Source: Nitrosospira briensis
GTDB taxonomy: Bacteria > Pseudomonadota > Gammaproteobacteria > Burkholderiales > Nitrosomonadaceae
DNA length: 64,000 nt
Direction: 5' to 3'
Assembly: GCF_900115125.1 (NCBI RefSeq)
Contig: NZ_FOVJ01000004.1
Location: forward strand, 62,001 to 126,000
Shown here: in pieces, positions 49,454 through 59,937 of the stretch
How positions within the stretch are numbered: the first letter of the stretch is position 1
Layout: every line of letters begins with the position of its first letter
Translations under genes and position numbers: made by a program
Notes under the pieces: generated by a model
Database searches by the model: none
Told to the model about the DNA's origin: nothing
Seen by the model: the letters and a program-made list of their open reading frames with translations, nothing else

Positions 49454-49963
49454 ATGCGACGGATCTATTTTCTGGTTCCCGATATTGCCACTACCAAACG
49501 TATCGTGGACGAGCTACTTCTTGCGCGAATCGAGGAACGGCATATTCACGTGATCGCCAAGCGCGGCACCGAGCTTGAGGATTTGCCCGAAGCCAGCCTG
49601 CTCCAGAAGAGTGACTTTGTTCCCGCGGTGGAACGCGGACTTGCAATGGGCGGGACAGCGGGCGCTTTGGCCGGACTCGTTGCCATTGCGCTTCCCCCGG
49701 CTTCAACGGTAATTGCAGGGGGCATCCTGTTGGCAAGCACCCTTGCAGGTGCGGGAGTAGGTGCCTGGGCTGGCAGTATGATAGGCGTGAGTACCGCCAA
49801 TTCGAGAATCAAGCAGTTTGAAGCGGCTATCGAGACCGGCCAGGTGCTCGTATTGGCAGATGTGCCGAAGAACAGGGTCGATGATATCGAGAAGCGCATA
49901 AAGCAGCACTTGCCTCAAGTGGATATTGAAGGGACTGAACCGATCATACCCGCGTTTCCGTAA
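49454..49963 (+). CDS. Membrane protein with glycine-zipper-like helices, DUF1269-like
   Basis: The 169-residue product begins with an alpha/beta segment ('MRRIYFLVPDIATTKRIVDE') reminiscent of flavin/stress 'general stress protein 17M'-type domains. Two Gly/Ala-rich membrane helices follow (about 58-75 and 80-100, 'AGGILLASTLAGAGVGAWAG') and then another soluble stretch ('TGQVLVLADVPKNRVDDIEK'). The closest description is DUF1269-like membrane protein. AGGAGAT at 49441-49447 is a good ribosome site. The stop abuts the stop of the convergent oxidoreductase gene with no gap. Function is unknown. Confidence 0.65.
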   Translation: MRRIYFLVPDIATTKRIVDELLLARIEERHIHVIAKRGTELEDLPEASLLQKSDFVPAVERGLAMGGTAGALAGLVAIALPPASTVIAGGILLASTLAGAGVGAWAGSMIGVSTANSRIKQFEAAIETGQVLVLADVPKNRVDDIEKRIKQHLPQVDIEGTEPIIPAFP

Positions 49964-51175
49964 TTATGGTATTGAGGAAAACGGAACAGGCAGGTTCTGA
50001 AATTGCCGCATGAAGCGGCGGTCGATCCAGGTTTTCCAGTGCCAGAAGAGAACGGAACGCCCAGCCAGGCAACCATAAGAAGCAACGGCTCGCCCATCCG
50101 CTGTGCCGATCAGGCTTAGGCTCCGGCGCTGAGGCTTATAGTTCCTGAGCGAGTTGCCTGACAGATATGCGCGCAGGTTGTTTTCCAGCGGTTTTGCCAT
50201 ACGAACTGCAAATACGCCGGACTTGGGGAGTTTTTGGCCCTCGATTGCTACCACGTCTCCCGCTGCAAAAATCCAGGAATAATTTATTGCCTGCAAGGTT
50301 GGCCCGGTTCTAACGAACCCGTCAGGCGTAGTATCCAGACCGCTTTCGGCAAGCCACGCTGGAGGTGCAATTCGCGTGACCCAAAAGGTGAAGTCGGCAG
50401 GCAAGCATCGTCCGTCGTCGAGGCGAACGCTATCGGCCACGACCTCCACTACCCTGGCATTCATTATCGTGGCTATGCCACGCTTCTCGAGCAGTCGGCT
50501 CATAACGCGATGTACGCCTGAATTGTGCCCCGGCAACAACTGGGGCGCGCCATGGATAATCGTGAACGCGGCTTTATGCCCGACCTGGGAATGCATGGCT
50601 AGCGCGAGCTCTACTCCGCCTGCGCCCCCGCCGACGATAACGATGTGAAACGGGCCCATCCCGCCCGGAGCGGTTGCCACGGCGCGCTGCCAACCCCGGA
50701 GGAGTTCCGGTACAGGCTTTGCCGGGATTGCCCAGGGCTCTGCTCCCGCTACGTCTTCCATACTTGGCGTGCCGCCTACATTAATGGAAACAAGATCGGC
50801 CGCCACAGGCGCAACATTGTCTGGAAGCAGCACCTGCTTTCGTGCCAGGTCAAGTCCGAGGACTTTCGCATGGATGAACCTGGCGCCCGCGAAATTGCAT
50901 AGCCGCGGTAAATCGATCTGCATTTCAGCCCGGCTGTATATACCACTTATGTGGCCTGGCAACATGCCGGAGTAAGGTGCGTCCTTTACATCGCTCACAA
51001 GTGTCAGGCGCACGGTGCGCAAGGGGTTTTTGCCCAACTCCCGCAGCAACAGGACATGGGTATGCCCTCCACCGATAAGTATCAGTTCGCGAGGTGCCGA
51101 TACACCAGATGAGTTCGCCATACAGTTGAGAATGGAATGTCCGGATTTCCGGGTCGAGGTTTCAGTTTCGTCCAT
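49964..51175 (-). CDS. FAD-dependent pyridine nucleotide oxidoreductase, SelD-associated type
   Basis: The 403-residue flavoprotein has two Rossmann motifs: 'ILIGGGHTHVLLLRELG' for FAD near residue 32 and 'IVIVGGGAGGVELALAMH' for NAD(P) near residue 170. It resembles NADH dehydrogenase II and, more closely, the domain found fused N-terminally to selenophosphate synthetase SelD in some bacteria (the 'HTHV' variant is typical). No SelD part or selenium gene follows; the gene stops after the flavoprotein domain. An alternative start at 51121 ('MANSSGVSAPREL') would remove an unconserved leader. Role and electron acceptor are unknown. Confidence 0.78.
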   Translation of the reverse strand: MDETETSTRKSGHSILNCMANSSGVSAPRELILIGGGHTHVLLLRELGKNPLRTVRLTLVSDVKDAPYSGMLPGHISGIYSRAEMQIDLPRLCNFAGARFIHAKVLGLDLARKQVLLPDNVAPVAADLVSINVGGTPSMEDVAGAEPWAIPAKPVPELLRGWQRAVATAPGGMGPFHIVIVGGGAGGVELALAMHSQVGHKAAFTIIHGAPQLLPGHNSGVHRVMSRLLEKRGIATIMNARVVEVVADSVRLDDGRCLPADFTFWVTRIAPPAWLAESGLDTTPDGFVRTGPTLQAINYSWIFAAGDVVAIEGQKLPKSGVFAVRMAKPLENNLRAYLSGNSLRNYKPQRRSLSLIGTADGRAVASYGCLAGRSVLFWHWKTWIDRRFMRQFQNLPVPFSSIP

Positions 51176-51215
51176 GCTGGTTTATCATGCACCCTCGTAA
51201 TCGGAGGAATCGCAC

Positions 51216-51638
51216 GTGGCAGGGTTAAGCAAAGGTACTCCCAATCCCAGTGAAATAAAACTGCATCGCAAATCCCGCTTGCTGGAGATTTCTTTTAGCG
51301 ATGGCAAAACCTTCCGGCTTCCCTGTGAATTTCTGCGCGTCTATTCGCCTTCGGCGGAAGTGCGCGGTCACAGCCCGGGGCAGGAAGTACTGCAAACCGG
51401 CAAGAAAGAGGTGAACATCAACCGTATCGCACCGGTTGGCAATTACGCCATCCAACTCGATTTTTCGGATGGCCATAATACCGGGCTTTATTCCTGGGAC
51501 CTGCTCTACGACTATGGCCTCCGCCAGGATGAGATGTGGCAACGATATTTGAACCGGATGGAAGCGGCGGGGGCAAGCCGGGAACCCGCTACCCGCGCAC
51601 CGGCAACGAACGGGCAGGCGGGAAAAGGGGGAGTTTGA
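51216..51638 (+). CDS. DUF971 (gamma-butyrobetaine hydroxylase-like N-terminal) protein
   Basis: The 140-residue product starts at GTG with a near-perfect GGAGGA site. The DUF971 core runs from 'EIKLHRKSRLLEISFSDGK' to 'GLYSWDLLYDYGLRQDEMW'. This domain also forms the N-terminus of gamma-butyrobetaine hydroxylase and occurs alone in many proteobacteria near ubiE, as here (ubiE starts 312 bp later). The C-terminal 25 residues are disordered. Its job is not established; zinc or Fe-S roles have been suggested for relatives. Confidence 0.85.
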   Translation: MAGLSKGTPNPSEIKLHRKSRLLEISFSDGKTFRLPCEFLRVYSPSAEVRGHSPGQEVLQTGKKEVNINRIAPVGNYAIQLDFSDGHNTGLYSWDLLYDYGLRQDEMWQRYLNRMEAAGASREPATRAPATNGQAGKGGV

Positions 51639-51950
51639 ACAAGAGCTGGCGGCCTCTCCTCACAAGATGACACCTCTCAGCATTGGATCTGAAAACGGAT
51701 GTGACTCCAGCGGTGCAAGTAATGCGGTTGTCCCCAGTCCACGCGGCCTTACACTCAGCTTGCACTAGAACAGATGAACTTCGCTCCCGCTTTACCTTCG
51801 CAGGGTTGCTACAGCTTGTCGCGCAGTTATAAATAATCCCGCTTCCGGTCAGGACGTTGGAGGGGCGTTTCCGACGAACTCTCCACAGTCTCCGCAGGTG
51901 CCGGAGTCTTCCTGTAATATATAACCTTTCTATACAAGAACTGAACATTC
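51639..51950. other. 312-bp gap before ubiE
   Basis: No coding frame is supported. The AT-rich end (about 51916-51940, TGTAATATATAACC) may contain the ubiE promoter, but no convincing -35 could be matched. No hairpin or repeat of note was seen. Confidence 0.5.
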
Positions 51951-52685
51951 ATGACGAAAACTACCCATTTCGGCTTCAATACCGTTGCTGAAGCAGAAAA
52001 AGCCCGCAAGGTAGCAGGCGTGTTTGATTCCGTGGCGGAACGCTACAATTTGATGAATGACCTCATGTCAGCAGGCATGCACCGGTTGTGGAAGCGGTTC
52101 GCCGTGGAAACAAGCGGAGTCAAGAAAGGTGAGCGAGTACTTGATATTGCTGGCGGTACCGCCGACTTGAGCGCTCTGTTCCTTGAGCAGGTGGGCGCCA
52201 GCGGCGAAGTCTGGCTCACCGATATCAACAATTCCATGCTCACAATAGGCCGCGACCGGCTGCTGGATGAAGGAACGGCTGTGTCCGTGGCGCAGTGTGA
52301 TGCGGAAAAACTGCCATTTCCAAACGACCATTTCGATTGTGTAAGCGTGGCCTTCGGTCTCAGAAACATGACCCGTAAGGACAATGCCTTGAAGGAAATG
52401 CTTCGTGTACTTCGCCCCGGCGGCCGCGTTATCGTGCTTGAATTCTCCAAGGTATGGAAGCCGCTGCAGCGCTTCTACGATTTTTACTCATTCAAGATAC
52501 TCCCCACAATGGGTGGGTTCATCGCGAAGGATAGTGAGAGCTACCGCTACCTGGTCGAATCCATTCGCGTGCATCCCTCGCAGGAAGAATTGAAGGAGTT
52601 GATGCAGAGAGCAGGCTTCGAGCGTGTCGAGTACTTCAATTTGGCCGCGAGCGTTGTGGCGCTGCATAGGGGCTACAAATTTTAG
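51951..52685 (+). CDS. ubiE: Ubiquinone/menaquinone biosynthesis C-methyltransferase UbiE
   Basis: The 244-residue protein has the UbiE/COQ5 signatures: '[20 protein letters not shown]' early, SAM loop '[15 protein letters not shown]', '[19 protein letters not shown]' and '[20 protein letters not shown]'. It C-methylates the quinone ring using SAM. The length is typical. The start ATG has only a weak ribosome site. It is monocistronic by spacing. Confidence 0.97.
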   Translation: MTKTTHFGFNTVAEAEKARKVAGVFDSVAERYNLMNDLMSAGMHRLWKRFAVETSGVKKGERVLDIAGGTADLSALFLEQVGASGEVWLTDINNSMLTIGRDRLLDEGTAVSVAQCDAEKLPFPNDHFDCVSVAFGLRNMTRKDNALKEMLRVLRPGGRVIVLEFSKVWKPLQRFYDFYSFKILPTMGGFIAKDSESYRYLVESIRVHPSQEELKELMQRAGFERVEYFNLAASVVALHRGYKF

Positions 52686-52987
52686 AAGCACTCGGGTCTG
52701 ACGATGTGTTCGTATTTTTGGCTCGGTATGTCTGCTAGCGTACAGAAACAAATTTCGTTGTTGCTATTATCTTCAGGTGCCCCGTCCTTGTTCCCAAGCG
52801 GAGGACAAGAGGTTTCTCAAAAAACCAATAACGACCGGTAGCGCCGCCCTATCTGCCAGGAAACGCACCTCATCGGTAGTTTAATGGGCAGTATCATGTT
52901 TTAAAAGATGTTCCACATCCGCCGCTATCTCCGCCAAAGCCGGTTTGAACCGGATTGAGCAGGGACCAATCCTCCCGGGAATAAACA
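52686..52987. other. 302-bp gap before the sucrose operon
   Basis: No gene is seen. It should contain the promoter of the fructokinase-SPS-sucrose synthase operon. No confident -10/-35 pair, operator or hairpin was found by eye. Confidence 0.5.
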
Positions 52988-53899
52988 ATGAGCGATATTC
53001 GCCACGTGGTACTCGTATTTGGCGAAATTCTGATAGACCGGTTTCCCGACAGGGAGGTGCTCGGTGGCGCGCCATTCAACGTAACCAAGCACCTCGGCGC
53101 CTTCGGCTGCGTACCTGTCCTCGTTTCCCGGATAGGGCAGGATGCGGCAGGCGCGCGCCTGTTGCAAACACTGGAGGCCTCGGGGCTGAGCACGCATGGC
53201 GTTCAGCTCGATTCCGTTTATCCCACCGGCCTGGTAGAGGTGAACCTTGCTCCGGACGGCCACCAATTCGACATTGTCGCCGATCAAGCCTATGACCATA
53301 TCCATCCCCGGTTGTCACGAATGACCGCCCTTGCCGCGAATCCGGAACTGGTCTACTTCGGAACATTGGCCCAGCGCGCCAATTCGCATCGAGCCCTGCG
53401 CCACATGTTGCGTGCCGCCGGCGGTCAGCGCTTCTTCGATGTCAACTTGCGTGATCCATGGGTGTACGCGGATCGCCTGGAATGGTCGTTGCAGCATGCT
53501 GATATCGTGAAAGCCAACGACGGCGAGCTCGAACGTCTTGCTCGACTACTTAATCTGGAGGAAACATCTCCCGAGGATCAGGCACAAGCACTGATCCACC
53601 GATATAAACTGCGCGGGATGCTGGTTACATGCGGTGCGGCGGGAGCCTGGTGGCTGGACGAGTCCACTCAAGTGACAGCGGTGACGCCGGATTCGCTAGT
53701 GGAAGTACTGGATACGGTTGGGGCGGGCGACGCATTCTCTGCTGTTTTCATGCTCGGCCTGCTGAAGGGCTGGGCCATGCCCGTCACCTTGCAGCGGGCG
53801 CATCATTTTGCGGGGGCGATTTGCGGGATACGGGGGGCGATTCCGGAACACAATAATTTTTATAAGCCATTCATCGACGAATGGTTCGTGCACAGATGA
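52988..53899 (+). CDS. PfkB-family sugar kinase, probable fructokinase
   Basis: The 303-residue product has the PfkB fold: 'GGAPFNVTKHLGAFG' (residues 23-37) and the C-terminal signature 'DTVGAGDAFSAVFMLGLLKG' near 241 with the catalytic Asp in GAGD. The context says fructokinase: it is the first gene of an operon with sucrose-phosphate synthase and sucrose synthase, so it would convert fructose freed by sucrose cleavage to fructose 6-phosphate. Its stop overlaps the next start as ATGA. Specificity is inferred from context. Confidence 0.88.
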   Translation: MSDIRHVVLVFGEILIDRFPDREVLGGAPFNVTKHLGAFGCVPVLVSRIGQDAAGARLLQTLEASGLSTHGVQLDSVYPTGLVEVNLAPDGHQFDIVADQAYDHIHPRLSRMTALAANPELVYFGTLAQRANSHRALRHMLRAAGGQRFFDVNLRDPWVYADRLEWSLQHADIVKANDGELERLARLLNLEETSPEDQAQALIHRYKLRGMLVTCGAAGAWWLDESTQVTAVTPDSLVEVLDTVGAGDAFSAVFMLGLLKGWAMPVTLQRAHHFAGAICGIRGAIPEHNNFYKPFIDEWFVHR

Positions 53900-56064
53900 A
53901 TGAATTATATGTTCTGATGATAAGCCTGCACGGCTTGATCCGGGGGAATGACCTGGATTTGGGGTGTGATGCGGATACCGGCGGCCAAGTGCTATATGTG
54001 GTCGAGCTGGCGCGGGCACTGGCCCGGCAGCGGCAGGTCGGAAAGGTGGATCTGCTGACTCGACGCATTGAGGATTCCGCCGTATCGGCTGACTACGCCA
54101 GTCCTGAAGAGATGCTTGGCGATAATGCGCGGATTATTCGTCTTCATTGCGGGCCTCGCCGCTACCTGCGCAAGGAAAGCCTTTGGCCCTATCTCGACCA
54201 GCTTGTGGATCGTGCATTGCTTTTTCTGCGTGAGCAGAAGCGCCTGCCGGATGTCATTCACAGCCATTATGCCGACGCAGGGTATGTGGGAATGCAGCTT
54301 TCCCAACTCCTGGGCATCCCGCAGATTCATACCGGCCATTCGCTAGGGCGAAGCAAGCAGCAACGCCTGCTCGCACAGGGCCGTAAACCTCAGGCATTGG
54401 AGCGCCAGTTCAGCTTCTACCGGCGAATAGCTACCGAGGAAGCCATCCTGCAACATGCCAGCCTGATCATTACCAGCACACCTCAAGAGAGTGTCGAGCA
54501 ATACGGCTTGTATACCAATTACCAGCCCGAACGCTCCGTCGTTATTCCCCCGGGAACCGATATCTCGCGTTTTGCTCCTCCCAGTCGTCAAATGCCGCCC
54601 GACCCGGAAGCCGCAAGGCTTATTGACCGCTTTCTCGTGCAGCCGCGCAAGCCACTCATACTCGCCATTTGCCGTCCGGAGATGCGGAAGAATCTCGGCG
54701 CTTTGGTCGCCGCATTCGGCAGTTCTCCGGAGTTGCATGAGAAAGCCAACCTTGCCATCATAGCCGGCAACCGCGAGGACATCCGCAAACTGGATGCGGC
54801 GCAGAACGAAGTAATGACCAATCTATTGCTTGATATCGACTGTTATGATCTCTGGGGCAAAGTTGCGCTGCCCAAGCACCATAAGCCAGCCAATATCGCC
54901 GGGTTCTACCGGCTTGCGGCTCAGCGCCGCGGAATATTCGTTAATCCCGCGCTTACCGAGCCATTTGGGCTTACCTTGATTGAAGCCGCCGCCAGCGGAC
55001 TTCCGGTCGTCGCCACCGAAGATGGAGGGCCCCGCGATATTGTAGCGAACTGTAAAAACGGCGTGCTGGTGAATCCCCTGGATGCGGATGCCATAGCCGC
55101 CGCGATCGAGTACGCATTGGCTGATGCGCGTCGTTGGCGCCAGTGGGCTCGCAATGGAATTACGGGAGTTAGGAATCACTATACCTGGGATGCGCACGTC
55201 AAGAAATACCTGCATGTTCTGTTCCGTTTGCTGCATCACGAACGCAAGCAGATTCGCCGCAATATGGCCATATACCAGAGGCCGCAACGCCATCCGTTGC
55301 CATTGGTCTCGCATATGCTCATCAGCGATATAGACAATACGCTGCTGGGTGATCGTGCGGCCTTGCGCCGTTTTCTTGCCATCTTGCGCGCAACGCCGCC
55401 AAATCTGGGCTTCGGCGTCGCCACGGGCCGAACACTGGAAAGCACGGTAAAGATATTGAAAGAATGGGGCGTGCCCTTGCCTGATGTGTTCATTACTTCG
55501 GTAGGCAGCGAGATCAATTATGGCCCCGAACTGCGGCCCGATATAGGATGGCAAAACTTCATCAAATATTTGTGGCGTCGCGAGGCTGTCGAAGAGGCGC
55601 TGCGCGAAGTACCCGGACTCACGCTGCAAGCTGCGGAAAATCAGCGTGAGTTCAAGCTCAGCTACAATGTGGATCCCGAAAAACTGCCGCCAATTTCCCG
55701 GATCCGTGCTTTATTGCGAACAAAAAATCTGTCCGCACATCTGATCTATTCACGGCAGACGTATCTCGACATTCTGCCACTGCGCGCTTCCAAAGGACGG
55801 GCAATACGTTATCTCGCTTATAAGTGGGGTCTGCCATTACATGCTTTTCTGGTCGCGGGTGATTCCGGCAACGATCAGGAGATGCTGATCGGCGATACCC
55901 TTGGCGTAATAGTTGCCAATCACAGTCCCGAGCTTGCAAGTTTGAGAGGGAATGAGCAAATTTATTTTGCCCGCGCGGCTTACGCCGATGGCATCGCCGA
56001 AGGGATGGCGCACTACGAATTTGGCACATCAATCATGGAGAATGCGAATGATTCACCAATTTGA
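53896..56064 (+). CDS. Sucrose-phosphate synthase with C-terminal HAD phosphatase-like domain
   Basis: The ATG at 53896 overlaps the fructokinase stop (ATGA) and gives 722 residues. The N-terminal GT-B glycosyltransferase has '[18 protein letters not shown]' (residues 25-42) and '[20 protein letters not shown]', the E-x7-E of family GT4. From about residue 474 a HAD domain follows with DxD '[12 protein letters not shown]' and '[12 protein letters not shown]', both intact. The protein should make sucrose 6-phosphate from UDP-glucose and fructose 6-phosphate, and the HAD part may remove the phosphate. This is the two-domain SPS known from plants and some bacteria. Confidence 0.92.
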   Translation: MNELYVLMISLHGLIRGNDLDLGCDADTGGQVLYVVELARALARQRQVGKVDLLTRRIEDSAVSADYASPEEMLGDNARIIRLHCGPRRYLRKESLWPYLDQLVDRALLFLREQKRLPDVIHSHYADAGYVGMQLSQLLGIPQIHTGHSLGRSKQQRLLAQGRKPQALERQFSFYRRIATEEAILQHASLIITSTPQESVEQYGLYTNYQPERSVVIPPGTDISRFAPPSRQMPPDPEAARLIDRFLVQPRKPLILAICRPEMRKNLGALVAAFGSSPELHEKANLAIIAGNREDIRKLDAAQNEVMTNLLLDIDCYDLWGKVALPKHHKPANIAGFYRLAAQRRGIFVNPALTEPFGLTLIEAAASGLPVVATEDGGPRDIVANCKNGVLVNPLDADAIAAAIEYALADARRWRQWARNGITGVRNHYTWDAHVKKYLHVLFRLLHHERKQIRRNMAIYQRPQRHPLPLVSHMLISDIDNTLLGDRAALRRFLAILRATPPNLGFGVATGRTLESTVKILKEWGVPLPDVFITSVGSEINYGPELRPDIGWQNFIKYLWRREAVEEALREVPGLTLQAAENQREFKLSYNVDPEKLPPISRIRALLRTKNLSAHLIYSRQTYLDILPLRASKGRAIRYLAYKWGLPLHAFLVAGDSGNDQEMLIGDTLGVIVANHSPELASLRGNEQIYFARAAYADGIAEGMAHYEFGTSIMENANDSPI

Positions 56065-58435
56065 AACTTGGGCTGTGGAACATCGCAGTGATTTGTACGC
56101 GCTGATAAGCAGATGGTTCGAACTCGAGCGCCCGCTCTTGCTGAGATCGGATCTGAAGGCCGCTTTTGACGCCTTGGTTGCGGAGCATCCATCCCCTCTT
56201 GTCGAGACGCCACTGCACGATATCGTTAATATCGCTCAGGAGGCGGTATGCCGGCCTCCCCTGGTATATATGGCATTACGTGAAGGCGCCGGAAGCTGGC
56301 ATTTCATGTCCATTCATCAGCAACAGCTTATACCCATGCCTATCAACGTGACGGATTACCTGGCTTTCAAGGAATTGCTGGTAAATCCTGATGGAACGAA
56401 TGAACCTGTGCTGGAACTGGATTTTGCTCCTTTTAACCGCGGCTTCCCCAGACTCAAGGAAATTCGATCGATAGGTCAAGGTGTCATTTTTCTCAATAAA
56501 CAACTATCAAGCACGTTGTTTAGCCAACTCGGCCTGGGTACAGCCAAACTGTTGCGCTTTTTAGCCGTGCATTCGATGGATGGCAAGCAACTGATGCTCA
56601 GCGGCAACTTCGCGGATGTCGCGGCACTGCGCACGGGTTTGCGCCGCGCGCTCGGACTGCTCGACAAACATCCCGGCGATACGCCTTGGGAGGTGATTGC
56701 CGAGCCTTTGAGCGGGTTGGGTTTTGCGCCAGGCTGGGGAAATTGCGTCACGCGTGTAAGTGAAACGATGAGCCTGCTGGTGGACCTTTTCGAAGCGCCG
56801 TCGCCCCAGATACTCGAGAATTTCCTGGCGCGCATCCCGATGATTTCCAAGCTGTTGATCCTTTCTCCTCACGGATATTTCGGACAGGACAATGTCCTGG
56901 GACTGCCGGATACGGGAGGCCAGGTAGTTTATATTCTTGACCAGGTTCGGGCGCTGGAGCGTGAAATGAGCGAGCGTCTGATACTGCAGGGGATAGTGGC
57001 ACAACCAAAAATCCTGGTAGGTACGCGCCTGATTCCCGATGCAGGGGACACATTGTGCAACCAGCCCCTGGAAAAGATTCACGGTACCCAGAATTCATGG
57101 ATCGTGCGTGTGCCATTTCGCAAGACAAATGGCGAAATCGTTCGCTCGTGGATATCGCGTTTCGAAATCTGGCCCTATCTGGAGCATTTTGGACATGACA
57201 TCGAGCGCGAAGCACTGGCACAGCTCAGCGGACGTCCGGATCTGATAATCGGCAATTACTCTGATGGAAACCTGGTGGCCTCGGTGATTTCCAAACGAAT
57301 TGGCGTAACGCAATGCAACATTGCGCACGCGCTGGAGCAGAGCAAATATCTGCATTCGGCCTTGCACTGGCGGGAGAGCGAAAGCCAATACCACTTCAAT
57401 TGTCAATATACCGCTGATCTCATCGCCATGAACAGCGCTGATTTCATTATTACCAGTACGTACCAGGAAATTGCGGGCACGGCGCATACGGTGGGCCAAT
57501 ACGAAACCTATCAGAACTACACAATGCCCGGTTTATATCGCGTAATGAACGGCATAGATCTCTTCGACCCCAAGTTCAATATCGTCTCGCCTGGCGCCGA
57601 TGCCGAGGTGTATTTTTCCTATCTCGATCGCGAGCGCCGTCTGCACTCGCTGCTACCCGCCATTGAACGTCTTTTGTATGAAAGTGATCCCGGGGTGCCA
57701 TGGCGCGGCCATTTCAGTGACCCTGCCAAACCGCTGATCTTTACCATGGCTCGCCTCGATCTGGTCAAGAACCTGACAGGCCTTGCCGCATGGTTCGCGC
57801 AATGTGCGCGTCTCTCGGAGGCGGCCAATCTTTTGGTGATTGGCGGCCATGTCGATCCCGCTGCTTCCACCGATGGCGAGGAACGCGCCGAGATCGAGCA
57901 CATGCATGCAATAATGAATGAGTATCAGCTGGAAGGGCGCATGCGCTGGCTCGGCACGCGCCTGGAAAAGAATCTTGCAGGGGAAGTGTACAGGCATATC
58001 GCGGACCGGCGGGGAATTTTCGTACAGCCGGCCCGGTTTGAGGCATTCGGACTGACGATTATCGAAGCCATGGCTTCGGGTCTGCCGGTATTCGCCACTT
58101 GTTACGGCGGCCCGCGGGAGATCATAGAGCACAGAGTATCAGGTTATCATTTTGACCCTAACGATGGTGCCGCAGCGGCCGCCGCGATGGCGGACTTCTT
58201 TGAGCGCTCGGCAGCCGACCCCGCTGTTTGGGACAATATATCCCGAAATGCGCTGAAACGCGTCGACTCACGTTATACATGGCGCCTTTATGCAGAGCGA
58301 ATGATGACTTTATCGCGCATTTATGGTTTCTGGAAATTTGTCAGCAATCTGGAACATGAAGAAACCATACGCTACCTGAATATGTTCTATCATCTGCAAT
58401 TTCGTCCAATGGCGCAGGCGCTGCCCCATCAGTAA
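56048..58435 (+). CDS. Sucrose synthase
   Basis: I chose the ATG at 56048 (7 nt after GGAG) over 56042; the product is 795 residues, close to the characterised Nitrosomonas enzyme. It overlaps the sucrose-phosphate synthase end by 17 bp. The N-terminal half (about 1-250) is the sucrose synthase regulatory region ('[18 protein letters not shown]'). The GT-B part starts at '[20 protein letters not shown]' near 280, and the GT4 motif '[17 protein letters not shown]' with E-x7-E lies near 663. It reversibly converts sucrose + NDP to NDP-glucose + fructose, supplying nucleotide sugars for glycogen or polysaccharide. Confidence 0.94.
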   Translation: MIHQFETWAVEHRSDLYALISRWFELERPLLLRSDLKAAFDALVAEHPSPLVETPLHDIVNIAQEAVCRPPLVYMALREGAGSWHFMSIHQQQLIPMPINVTDYLAFKELLVNPDGTNEPVLELDFAPFNRGFPRLKEIRSIGQGVIFLNKQLSSTLFSQLGLGTAKLLRFLAVHSMDGKQLMLSGNFADVAALRTGLRRALGLLDKHPGDTPWEVIAEPLSGLGFAPGWGNCVTRVSETMSLLVDLFEAPSPQILENFLARIPMISKLLILSPHGYFGQDNVLGLPDTGGQVVYILDQVRALEREMSERLILQGIVAQPKILVGTRLIPDAGDTLCNQPLEKIHGTQNSWIVRVPFRKTNGEIVRSWISRFEIWPYLEHFGHDIEREALAQLSGRPDLIIGNYSDGNLVASVISKRIGVTQCNIAHALEQSKYLHSALHWRESESQYHFNCQYTADLIAMNSADFIITSTYQEIAGTAHTVGQYETYQNYTMPGLYRVMNGIDLFDPKFNIVSPGADAEVYFSYLDRERRLHSLLPAIERLLYESDPGVPWRGHFSDPAKPLIFTMARLDLVKNLTGLAAWFAQCARLSEAANLLVIGGHVDPAASTDGEERAEIEHMHAIMNEYQLEGRMRWLGTRLEKNLAGEVYRHIADRRGIFVQPARFEAFGLTIIEAMASGLPVFATCYGGPREIIEHRVSGYHFDPNDGAAAAAAMADFFERSAADPAVWDNISRNALKRVDSRYTWRLYAERMMTLSRIYGFWKFVSNLEHEETIRYLNMFYHLQFRPMAQALPHQ

Positions 58436-58578
58436 TAAATCGAATGCCGGGATTTATTCCTGCTCCCAGCGCATCGACTGAGGGCGGCGCTCCCAGCACG
58501 ATTTCGTGGTTAAAAGAAATGGCCGGAAGGGTCGGTTGAAGCGTGACAGGGCGATGCATCGCCCAAGAGGCGTCTGCT

Positions 58579-59334
58579 CTACCCTTGATGCGGTTGGCTG
58601 CGATTGTGGGCATGCAGTTTCTTGAAAATGTTTCGGAGGTGGTTTTTTACCGTGAATGTGCTGATTCCCAATATAGCAGCGGTTTCAAACGTTGTTTTAC
58701 CCAGCTTCGTCCAACTCATTATCTCGATTTCACAAGCACTCAAACCATAATTTTCCCCGCTCTCTGAAGAAAGAAGCGCTTGTCGGGCGCAGGGCAAGGG
58801 ATCGATCTTGCCCAACGCGGCGTCCAGATATGGAAGCATTACCCCGATGGCATTCACCGAAGAAGTGCCGATGTTCTTTCTGGAACTGAAAATTATATAG
58901 AGGCTATCGTGTTGGCCGCGCTTATCGCTGACACCATGTATCAGGATAGACTGCATCCCTTGCAGCGCCACGCCGAGCGCGCATTGCAAGCCGCGCTCTT
59001 CGAGTAAAAAGCCGGATTCGCCCACGCCCAGGGTATAAGGCTTCTTGCCCAATTCTATCCAGCGATTAAACAAACCCTGGAGGAGGGGGGATAAGCTCCT
59101 CACGTCGGAATGCTCTGTTCTCACCCCTAATAAAGGAGAGATGATGTCGTGACTGATCAAATTCGCATTGAAATTCCCCCAGGCGGCGAGCATGATTTCG
59201 TGGGGAAGGTAATGCTGTATTTCTCCCTGCAGCCATATGAAAAGATCATAGTGTCGACGCACGGTTATCCATTCCTGGATTATCCGGGCGTATCTGCCTA
59301 CGTGTTCCGCAGAGAGGGAAAGGGACAAGTTCAT
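58579..59334 (-). CDS. epsA: LuxR-type transcriptional regulator, EpsA family
   Basis: The ATG at 59334 ('MNLSLSLSAEHVGRYARIIQ') gives 251 residues; 27 more codons upstream are open but not family-like. The N-terminal two-thirds resemble the EpsA regulator tied to exopolysaccharide and PEP-CTERM/exosortase loci, and the C-terminus is a LuxR helix-turn-helix ('GLSACEIEIMSWTKLGKTTF', 'ILGISTFTVKNHLRNIFKKL'). The last residues after 'HAHNRSQ' are short compared with the usual tail. No eps or exosortase gene is adjacent; the sucrose operon converges on it. Targets are unknown. Confidence 0.8.
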   Translation of the reverse strand: MNLSLSLSAEHVGRYARIIQEWITVRRHYDLFIWLQGEIQHYLPHEIMLAAWGNFNANLISHDIISPLLGVRTEHSDVRSLSPLLQGLFNRWIELGKKPYTLGVGESGFLLEERGLQCALGVALQGMQSILIHGVSDKRGQHDSLYIIFSSRKNIGTSSVNAIGVMLPYLDAALGKIDPLPCARQALLSSESGENYGLSACEIEIMSWTKLGKTTFETAAILGISTFTVKNHLRNIFKKLHAHNRSQPHQG

Positions 59335-59937
59335 ATTGGCGCTGCTAAAGAGATCGGCTAGCTCGAGGATTACCGGAGCAAGATATAATCCGCGATACAA
59401 ATAGTAAGCGAGCAAGTTTCATGCCAGAGCCCAAATCATGGATTTTTAAGGCGTAAAGGAACATTCTTCCCAGTAATGTAAATAAGTTCGACATCCAGGC
59501 GGGCATGGCTCTCCCCCTGCTCCGTTCAGGGCGCGGCCCAAGTGATAAAGAAATCACGGATAGTGACGTTATGATCAACGGCGTGCGGTAGTCTGATCGG
59601 CGTATCGCGCTCAACACAACAGGAATGCGATTTCCTTGTTGATGACTTTCTTTGTTGATAGAATAAATTCGATCCATTCAATGACTCTGGGTGTTACTCC
59701 CGCGGCGTTCAGGGCAACGACAGCTAAATTGAACGCATCACGTGGCAAACAACAGAAAGTTTCAGATGGTTGCACTTTTGGGTACACTTTCCTGGAATCC
59801 GATGCGGGGCCGCTGATGGTGTGCGGATGCATTTCCGCTGAATACTCTCGTAACTCGGGGGCGATACTGTTTATTGCCGCGGTATGTGGGTGCGGGGGGT
59901 TGCAGGGTACGGGGAAACTTAGCTAAGGAGTATTTTC
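59335..59937. other. 600-bp region between divergent epsA and secreted-protein gene
   Basis: Frames on both strands (59636-59926 plus, 59611-59832 minus) are open, but neither has a ribosome site or known family, so I do not call them. The stretch has a pair of direct repeats at 59631-59659 and should hold promoters for both flanking genes. Confidence 0.5.
59631..59659. repeat. Direct repeat TTTCYTTGTTGAT, twice
   Basis: TTTCCTTGTTGAT (59631-59643) and TTTCTTTGTTGAT (59647-59659) differ by one base and start 16 bp apart, in the region between epsA and the gene at 59938. It may be a tandem regulator site. Confidence 0.45.

Noticed and set aside
54823-55629. 268-codon minus-strand frame inside sucrose-phosphate synthase
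   Set aside because: Antisense shadow; the sense strand encodes catalytic motifs.
58560-58620. Frameshift at the end of epsA
   Set aside because: The tail after 'HAHNRSQ' is short, but reading on in other frames gives no recognisable LuxR/EpsA tail, so I accept the stop as real.
59611-59926. Genes in the epsA-59938 gap
   Set aside because: Two overlapping opposite frames exist, but both lack ribosome sites and known families, and the plus one starts at TTG.
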